This document shows, piece by piece, positions 58,568 to 64,000 of a stretch of 64,000 nucleotides of DNA. The stretch spans positions 62,001 to 126,000 of the forward strand of contig NZ_FNES01000009.1 in NCBI RefSeq assembly GCF_900100195.1, written 5' to 3'. This DNA is from Billgrantia gudaonensis (GTDB taxonomy: Bacteria; Pseudomonadota; Gammaproteobacteria; Pseudomonadales; Halomonadaceae). A model generated the notes under the pieces. The model was given only the letters and a program-made list of their open reading frames with translations. It was not told the DNA's origin and made no database searches. Numbering within the stretch: position 1 is the stretch's first letter; each line of letters opens with the position of its first letter. The position numbers and the translations under genes are program-made.

Positions 58568-60640
58568 ATGAGCCAGCTTGTCGCCCTTTGGCGGAGAGCC
58601 GCCCTGCTGGTGGTGCTGCTGCTGGTCAGCGCCACCGCGCTGGCACGGATCGAGCCCGACGAGACCCATCTCCAGGTTGCCGGGGAAGTCGCCGAATCCC
58701 TGCGCTATGGCCACTATGCCAATGTCGAATTCGACGACGAGTGGTCGCAGACCGCCTACGCTCGCTACCTGGACATCCTCGACGGCCAGCGCGCCTTCCT
58801 GCTCGAAAGCGACGTCGCGGACTTCGAGCATCTCGCAAACCGCTTCGACGACATGCTCCTCGATGGCGACCTGGACGGGGCCTACGATCTCTACCAGCGC
58901 TATCACGACCGCGCCAGAGCCCGCTATGAGTGGCTGCTGGAGCGCATCGACGAAGGGATGTCGCTCACCTTCGACAGCGACGACCGTCTCGAGACGGACC
59001 GCAGCGATGCCGAATGGTCCTCCAGCGAGGCCGAGCTGGATGAACTGTGGCGCAAGCGCTTGAAGAACGCCGCCCTCACGCTGGACATCAGCGGCCAGTC
59101 ACGTGACGACATCGAAGCCAACCTGCGACAGCGTTACGAAGGACAGCTCACGCGTCTGAAACAGACCAACGGCGAGGACGTCTTCGGGCTGTTCATGGCC
59201 GCCGTCACCGGCAGCATCGACCCGCATACCGAGTACCTTTCGCCTCATCAGGGCGAATCCTTCGACATTCAGATGCGCCTCTCCCTCGAGGGAATCGGCG
59301 CCATGCTGCAATCCGATGGTGAATACGTGAAGGTCACGAGCCTCGTGCCCGGCGGCCCCGCCGACCGCGCCGGCGTCCTGGAGCCGACCGACCGCATCGT
59401 CGGGGTGGGCCAGGAGGATGGCGAAATGATCAACGTGGTCGGCATGCGGCTCGATGAGGTCGTCGACCTGATCCGTGGCCCCAAGGGTAGCGTCGTTCGT
59501 CTCGACGTGGTGCCGGGCGAGGCCGTGGACATGACCCGCTCTCACGAAGTCGAGATCACGCGCGACACCGTGGACCTCGAGGAGCAGGCCGCCAAGGGCG
59601 AAATCATCGAGGTCGAACGCGACGACGGCGTACGTCGCATCGGTGTCATCACCATTCCCACCTTCTACGTCGATTTCGACGCCTGGCAGGCCGGCGAGGA
59701 GGACTACCGCAGCACCACCCGCGACGTCGCCCGAGAAATCGAGCGCCTGCAGGACGAAGGCATCGACGGCCTGATGCTCGATCTGCGCAACAACGGCGGC
59801 GGAGCACTGCAGGAAGCCAACTCACTGCTGGGTCTGTTCATCGACCGCGGTCCCACCGTTCAGGTTCGCGATGCCCAGGGGCGCATCAATCTCTACGGCG
59901 ACACCGACAGCGGCGCGCTCTACGATGGCCCGCTGGTCGTGCTGGTCAACCGCCTGTCGGCCTCCGCTTCGGAGATTCTGGCTGGCGCCGTCCAGGACTA
60001 CGGCCGCGGCCTGGTGCTGGGCAATGCCACCTTCGGCAAGGGAACCGTGCAGACATTGAGCGATCTCAGCCACGGCCAGATCAAGCTCACCCGCGCCAAG
60101 TTCTACCGTATTTCCGGAGAGAGCACCCAGCATCGCGGCGTGGAGCCGGACATTCTCTTCCCCAATCTCATCGACCCGGAGCGGATCGGCGAGAGCAGCC
60201 TCGACAACGCCCTGGAGTGGGATACCGTCCGCGAAGTGCAGTATCGCACCTATGGCGAACCCTGGGAGTACCTGGAGACCCTGCGCGATCGCCATTCCCG
60301 CCGTGCCGATACCCATCCCAACTTCGTCTACCTGGAACAGCGTGCCGAGCTGGCCGACGAGATGCGTGAGGAGCGCACCAGCGTCAGCCTCGACCGGGAG
60401 CAGCGCCAGCGCGAAGTGGAAGAGCAGGAGGCCGCGCAACTCGCCCTGGAAAACCAGCGCCGTGAGGCGCTGGGACTGGAACCCCTGGAAGAGTGGGCCG
60501 ACGCTCGGGACGATGACGCCAGCGACCAGAGTGACGATCAGGAAGACGAGCCCGTGGATCGCGCCCAGGTCCTGGAAGCGGCCGAGATCCTTGCCGATTA
60601 CGCGGAACTCTCTCAGCGCCGCCTGGCCGGCAATCCCTGA
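58568..60640 (+). CDS. prc: Tail-specific carboxy-terminal protease Prc
   Basis: Periplasmic S41 serine protease that trims or degrades proteins by their C-terminal tail. The 690-residue precursor has a signal peptide (about 1-27, ending ATALA), a PDZ domain (about 230-320) and the catalytic core with Ser in NRLSASASEILAGA and Lys in GNATFGKGTVQTL. A C-terminal DUF3340-like region carries a long charged coil (about 590-640). ATG 58568 is chosen; an earlier in-frame GTG-type start at 58517 would spoil the signal peptide. Confidence 0.94.
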   Translation: MSQLVALWRRAALLVVLLLVSATALARIEPDETHLQVAGEVAESLRYGHYANVEFDDEWSQTAYARYLDILDGQRAFLLESDVADFEHLANRFDDMLLDGDLDGAYDLYQRYHDRARARYEWLLERIDEGMSLTFDSDDRLETDRSDAEWSSSEAELDELWRKRLKNAALTLDISGQSRDDIEANLRQRYEGQLTRLKQTNGEDVFGLFMAAVTGSIDPHTEYLSPHQGESFDIQMRLSLEGIGAMLQSDGEYVKVTSLVPGGPADRAGVLEPTDRIVGVGQEDGEMINVVGMRLDEVVDLIRGPKGSVVRLDVVPGEAVDMTRSHEVEITRDTVDLEEQAAKGEIIEVERDDGVRRIGVITIPTFYVDFDAWQAGEEDYRSTTRDVAREIERLQDEGIDGLMLDLRNNGGGALQEANSLLGLFIDRGPTVQVRDAQGRINLYGDTDSGALYDGPLVVLVNRLSASASEILAGAVQDYGRGLVLGNATFGKGTVQTLSDLSHGQIKLTRAKFYRISGESTQHRGVEPDILFPNLIDPERIGESSLDNALEWDTVREVQYRTYGEPWEYLETLRDRHSRRADTHPNFVYLEQRAELADEMREERTSVSLDREQRQREVEEQEAAQLALENQRREALGLEPLEEWADARDDDASDQSDDQEDEPVDRAQVLEAAEILADYAELSQRRLAGNP

Positions 60641-60657
60641 GCGAGGGCTCCATGGAT

Positions 60658-60691
60658 GGCGCTGCCTTCGGCTGCGGCCGAAGGTAGCGCC
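60658..60691. terminator. Bidirectional hairpin between prc and the diguanylate cyclase
   Basis: Arms 60658-60672 (GGCGCTGCCTTCGGC) and 60677-60691 pair at 14 of 15 positions plus one G-T, with a four-base loop. It lies between convergent genes; T-runs are absent. Confidence 0.6.
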
Positions 60692-60700
60692 CTGCTCGGC

Positions 60701-63571
60701 TCAGAGGTCGGCTCGAGTGCGGCCCATCACGCCATCGGGGTCATCGTCACCGGCAACGCGTGAGCGATTGCGTCCGGAACGCTTTGCCTCGTAGAGCGCC
60801 TTGTCGGCACGCTCCAGTCCGCTTTCCGGCGTATCTTCCGGCCCCAACTGAGTCATCCCCAGGCTCACCGTCACCCGCAGCATCTCTCGATTCACCGCCA
60901 CTCTCATCGACTCGCACGCGCGGCGCAGCCGCTCGGCAAAGGCCATGGCTCCCTCGATGTCGGTTTCCGGCAGCAGGATCGCGAACTCCTCGCCCCCGAG
61001 CCGGCCGAGGAGATCCTGAGAACGGAGCTTGTCCCTGCAAACGGCGACCAGTCGCTTCAGCACCTCGTCGCCGGCAGCATGTCCCCAGCGGTCGTTGATG
61101 CGCTTGAAGTGGTCGATGTCGAACATCAACAAGCTGGCCGTCGTGGCGCTGCGGCTCAGCCGCTGCAGCTCTTCATGGAAGCGGCGCAGGAAATAGCGGC
61201 GATTGGGAGCGCCCGTCAATTCGTCGATCGTCGACAGGCGCTCCAGCTGGTGCTGGGCTTCCAGCCTCTCGGTAATGTCCTTGAACACCACGACACAGCC
61301 CGCGATCTCGCCATCCTCGATGAGTGGAGAGGCGACCAGCTCCACGGGGAAGATCTTGCCGCTCCTGTGCCAGAAACAATCCTGAGTGACGCGCCACTGG
61401 CGCCCATGGCTCATGGCCTTGAAAATGGGGCATTCCGCAAGAGGATAGTCGGTTCCATCGCGCCGAGTGTGGTGAAAGAGCTCGTGGGAATTCTTGCCCT
61501 GCGTCTGTTGCAACGTCCAGCCCAGCAGCCGACTGGCCGCGGTGTTCATGAAAGTGATGCGACCCTCCCGGTCGACCCCGTAGATACCCTCTCCCGCCGC
61601 CTCGAGAATCCTATGCTGGCGTTCGGCCAGGCTTTCCAGGGTCTGCAAGGCCTGGCGCTGCTCGGTCACGTCGCGCGACAGCGTCTGCAGTGCGATCAGG
61701 CGCCGTTCATGATCGTAGACGGGCATCACCTGGGTATGCAGCCACAGGTAGTGGCCATCGCGATGGCGGAAACGATACTCGATGCCCGGCTCCGCCTCCC
61801 CCTCGAGGTAGCGATGATGCACCCTGTCGAGCAGCCGTGCGACATCTCCCGGATGGACGAAATCGAACAGCGCACGCCCCTGCAGTTCATCGGGAGAATG
61901 CCCCAGAACCCGCGTCGCAGAAGGGCTCACGAAACGATACTGCATGTCTCCGTCGGCGTTGTGCAGACAGAGCACGTCGCTGATGGTTTCGGCAATGCGT
62001 CGAAAGCGCTGTTCGCTGGCCTGCAGCTCCAGTTGGGTCTGCTTCTTCTCGGTGATATCGCAGATGAAGCCATGCCACAGCACGCTGCCATCCTCGAGTC
62101 GCTCGGGCGTGGCCATGCCGCGCACCCACCGCTGGTGGCCGTCGGGATTGACACGGTACTCGCATTGCCACGGGGACAGCGTCTGCGCCGACTCGGCGAT
62201 CGTATCGACGACCCGCTGCAGGTCGTCGGCATGAATGGCATGGAAGGCACGGGCATCGCTTTCCCGCAACTCTTCGGGATCCGCTCCATAGATTTCGCGG
62301 CTGCGATGGCTGGCATAAGGGAAGCTCCCCTCGCCTTTCGCATTCAGTCGATATTGATAAATGAAGCCCGGCAGTTGATCGCCGAGCTTGGCCAGTCTCG
62401 ACTCCATGTCATGCTGCTCGCTGATGTCGAGCATTGCCCCGACCACTTGCTCGGGACGCCCCCGGTCATCGTGGAGCAGCCGCTTCTCGCCGTGCACCCA
62501 CAAGTAGTGCCCATCGGCATGACGTATTCGATAGCGCAGCCCAATGGCGCCACCTTCGCGAAGCAGGCGCTCGACCTCCTGCCGGGCGTCGTCACGATCC
62601 TCCGGGTGCACGAGCTCGGTCAGCCATATGGCCTTGCCGAGGTGCTCGCTGCGCTGATAACCGAGCATCCGATGCAGGTTGGGACTGATGTAGGTCGGCA
62701 CGAGCTCTGGCGTCGGACGACACGAATAGAGCACCGCGGGATTGGCCTCGAGCAGCCGGTCCAGCTCCTGCCACGAAGCCCAGAGACGACGCTCGCTGTC
62801 GCGGACGGCCGTGACGTCGCGCCCCATGCCGACGATCTCGACGATGCGGCCGCTCGCGTCGTGCAAGGGAACGAGCAGTGTGTGCCAGTCGCGAAGCCCG
62901 CCCGGCAATTGGAGCTGCTCTTCGTACTCGATGGGCTCCCCCTTCTCGACGCACTGTCGATAGTGCGCCACCATCCAATCCGCTTGGGCCGGATCGACGA
63001 TCTCGTGGGGCGTCCTGCCGACGATGTCCGTCGACTTCAGGCCGGTATTGTGCTGATGGGCTGGATTGCTTTCCCGGTAACGAAAGCGGCCATCCGCATC
63101 GACATCGACGATGAAAACGGCATCGCTGGTGCGTGCTTTGAGCTGTTCGAGAAGCCGGAGTCTCTCACGCATCCGGCATTCGGCGTCGCGCTGCTCGGTG
63201 ACGTCCTTGGCAACCCCGAACAGACGTATCAAACGACCGTGGTCGCCGACCATCGTCCAGGCCGAATCCTGCAGCCACACGTGGCTGCCATTGGGTCGAA
63301 CCACACGATAGCAACGCTCGACGTTCCCCTGGGCCAGCAGTTTCTCGTGGCTCGCCGCCACGGCATCGCGATCGTCCGGATGCACGCGAGCCAGCCACAA
63401 GGCCGAGTCGTCACTGAAGGCATGCAGTGGAATGCCGAAGATACGCTCGGCAGAAGGGCTGAGATATTCCAGCGAAAGGTCATCGGCCCTGACCGACCAA
63501 ACGATATCGCCCATGCGCTCCACCAAGCTGCGGAAGAGCGCATGGGAAGACGCGTCATCCAGTTGTGACAT
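60701..63571 (-). CDS. Six-PAS-domain diguanylate cyclase
   Basis: Soluble-looking 956-residue sensor with no clear membrane helix. Six consecutive PAS/PAC units can be counted (about 10-130, 135-265, 270-395, 395-515, 515-645, 650-775), most ending in the PAC-type DVTEQR, DISEQH or DITEKK. A C-terminal GGDEF domain follows (about 780-940) with active-site GGEEF and an I-site RSQD five residues before it, so active and product-inhibited c-di-GMP synthesis is expected. No EAL domain. Ligands of the PAS domains are unknown. Confidence 0.93.
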   Translation of the reverse strand: MSQLDDASSHALFRSLVERMGDIVWSVRADDLSLEYLSPSAERIFGIPLHAFSDDSALWLARVHPDDRDAVAASHEKLLAQGNVERCYRVVRPNGSHVWLQDSAWTMVGDHGRLIRLFGVAKDVTEQRDAECRMRERLRLLEQLKARTSDAVFIVDVDADGRFRYRESNPAHQHNTGLKSTDIVGRTPHEIVDPAQADWMVAHYRQCVEKGEPIEYEEQLQLPGGLRDWHTLLVPLHDASGRIVEIVGMGRDVTAVRDSERRLWASWQELDRLLEANPAVLYSCRPTPELVPTYISPNLHRMLGYQRSEHLGKAIWLTELVHPEDRDDARQEVERLLREGGAIGLRYRIRHADGHYLWVHGEKRLLHDDRGRPEQVVGAMLDISEQHDMESRLAKLGDQLPGFIYQYRLNAKGEGSFPYASHRSREIYGADPEELRESDARAFHAIHADDLQRVVDTIAESAQTLSPWQCEYRVNPDGHQRWVRGMATPERLEDGSVLWHGFICDITEKKQTQLELQASEQRFRRIAETISDVLCLHNADGDMQYRFVSPSATRVLGHSPDELQGRALFDFVHPGDVARLLDRVHHRYLEGEAEPGIEYRFRHRDGHYLWLHTQVMPVYDHERRLIALQTLSRDVTEQRQALQTLESLAERQHRILEAAGEGIYGVDREGRITFMNTAASRLLGWTLQQTQGKNSHELFHHTRRDGTDYPLAECPIFKAMSHGRQWRVTQDCFWHRSGKIFPVELVASPLIEDGEIAGCVVVFKDITERLEAQHQLERLSTIDELTGAPNRRYFLRRFHEELQRLSRSATTASLLMFDIDHFKRINDRWGHAAGDEVLKRLVAVCRDKLRSQDLLGRLGGEEFAILLPETDIEGAMAFAERLRRACESMRVAVNREMLRVTVSLGMTQLGPEDTPESGLERADKALYEAKRSGRNRSRVAGDDDPDGVMGRTRADL

Positions 63572-63794
63572 CGATCAGCGACTCACGGGTGAGAAGGGTA
63601 TCCAGCAGTCTGCTCGAGACGTGACTAAACCGGAGTTAAGTGAACATGACCGATCAGCGGCGTCAAGTGTCCGGAAGCACTAGACCTGCGAATCACGGCT
63701 CAACGACACGGGTTCCTTGACATCGCACAAGATACCCCCGGTACGTCGGCCACCGGAGAGAATATTCGAGAAGACATTGCCCAGCAGGGAGGCT
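63572..63794. other. Intergenic region between tRNA-Asn pair and cyclase gene
   Basis: This 223-base stretch lies downstream of the minus-strand tRNAs and upstream of the cyclase. I see no gene, no strong intrinsic terminator and no convincing promoter; a possible weak stem CCGGT/ACCGG is present near 63738-63756. Confidence 0.4.
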
Positions 63795-63870
<76 letters not shown>

Positions 63871-63898
63871 ATGGGCATGATGATGGCGGGAACGCTGA

Positions 63899-63974
<76 letters not shown>

Positions 63975-64000
63975 ATGGCTGCGAGGATCAGCGTAGCGTG

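Overview
The window is a gene-dense, high-GC (roughly 65 % by eye) gammaproteobacterial chromosome segment. Gene order (yrbG-kdsD-kdsC-lptCAB-rpoN-hpf-ptsN-rapZ-ptsO; tldD-yhdP-rng-maf-mreDCB; hemA-prfA-prmC; lolB-ispE-tRNA-Gln-prs-rplY-pth-ychF), together with GatCAB and a large polyamine/methylamine catabolic block, suggests Halomonas or a close relative (Halomonadaceae). That placement is inference from synteny and protein content, not a database result. No rRNA, prophage, insertion sequence or CRISPR array was seen.

Layout. 1-7.5 kb: Kdo synthesis and LPS export (kdsD, kdsC, lptC, lptA, lptB), then sigma-54 (rpoN), hibernation factor and the nitrogen PTS (ptsN, rapZ, ptsO). A consensus sigma-54 promoter lies just in front of rpoN, and the 3' end of rpoN is duplicated out of frame. 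7.5-19.7 kb: pmbA, darP and tldD, a YhdP-like envelope protein, RNase G, Maf and mreBCD. 19.9-23.2 kb: gatCAB.

23.3-44.5 kb is the accessory metabolic region. It holds a PuuR-like regulator, a chemoreceptor, a PuuC-like aldehyde dehydrogenase divergent from a PuuA-like ligase, and then a one-carbon module: a GcvT/DmdA-like methyltransferase, a dimethylglycine-dehydrogenase-like flavoprotein, a GbdR-like regulator and formate-THF ligase. It ends with a minus-strand operon: a new 44-residue small ORF, a PuuB-like oxidase, potA (frameshifted), potH, potI, potF, puuA and puuB. Together these would import polyamines, gamma-glutamylate them, oxidise them and pass the aldehyde to PuuC; the later steps (PuuD, PuuE) are not in the window. 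The methyl-group module would demethylate betaine-type compounds onto tetrahydrofolate.

44.7-64 kb returns to core genes: moeB, lrp, prmC, prfA and hemA on the minus strand; a TPR lipoprotein, lolB, ispE, tRNA-Gln, prs, rplY, pth, ychF and tRNA-Met on the plus strand; then an M18 peptidase, the Prc protease, a six-PAS diguanylate cyclase and two tRNA-Asn genes.

The most unusual items are non-coding or very small: two diverged copies of a ~141-145 bp element with terminal inverted repeats, each abutting a TAG stop (mreB and puuB); seven-base tandem arrays on both sides of ychF/tRNA-Met; paired palindromes between puuC and puuA2; the SD-led 44-codon ORF coupled to the polyamine operon; and an apparent AUC (or TTG) start for mreC.
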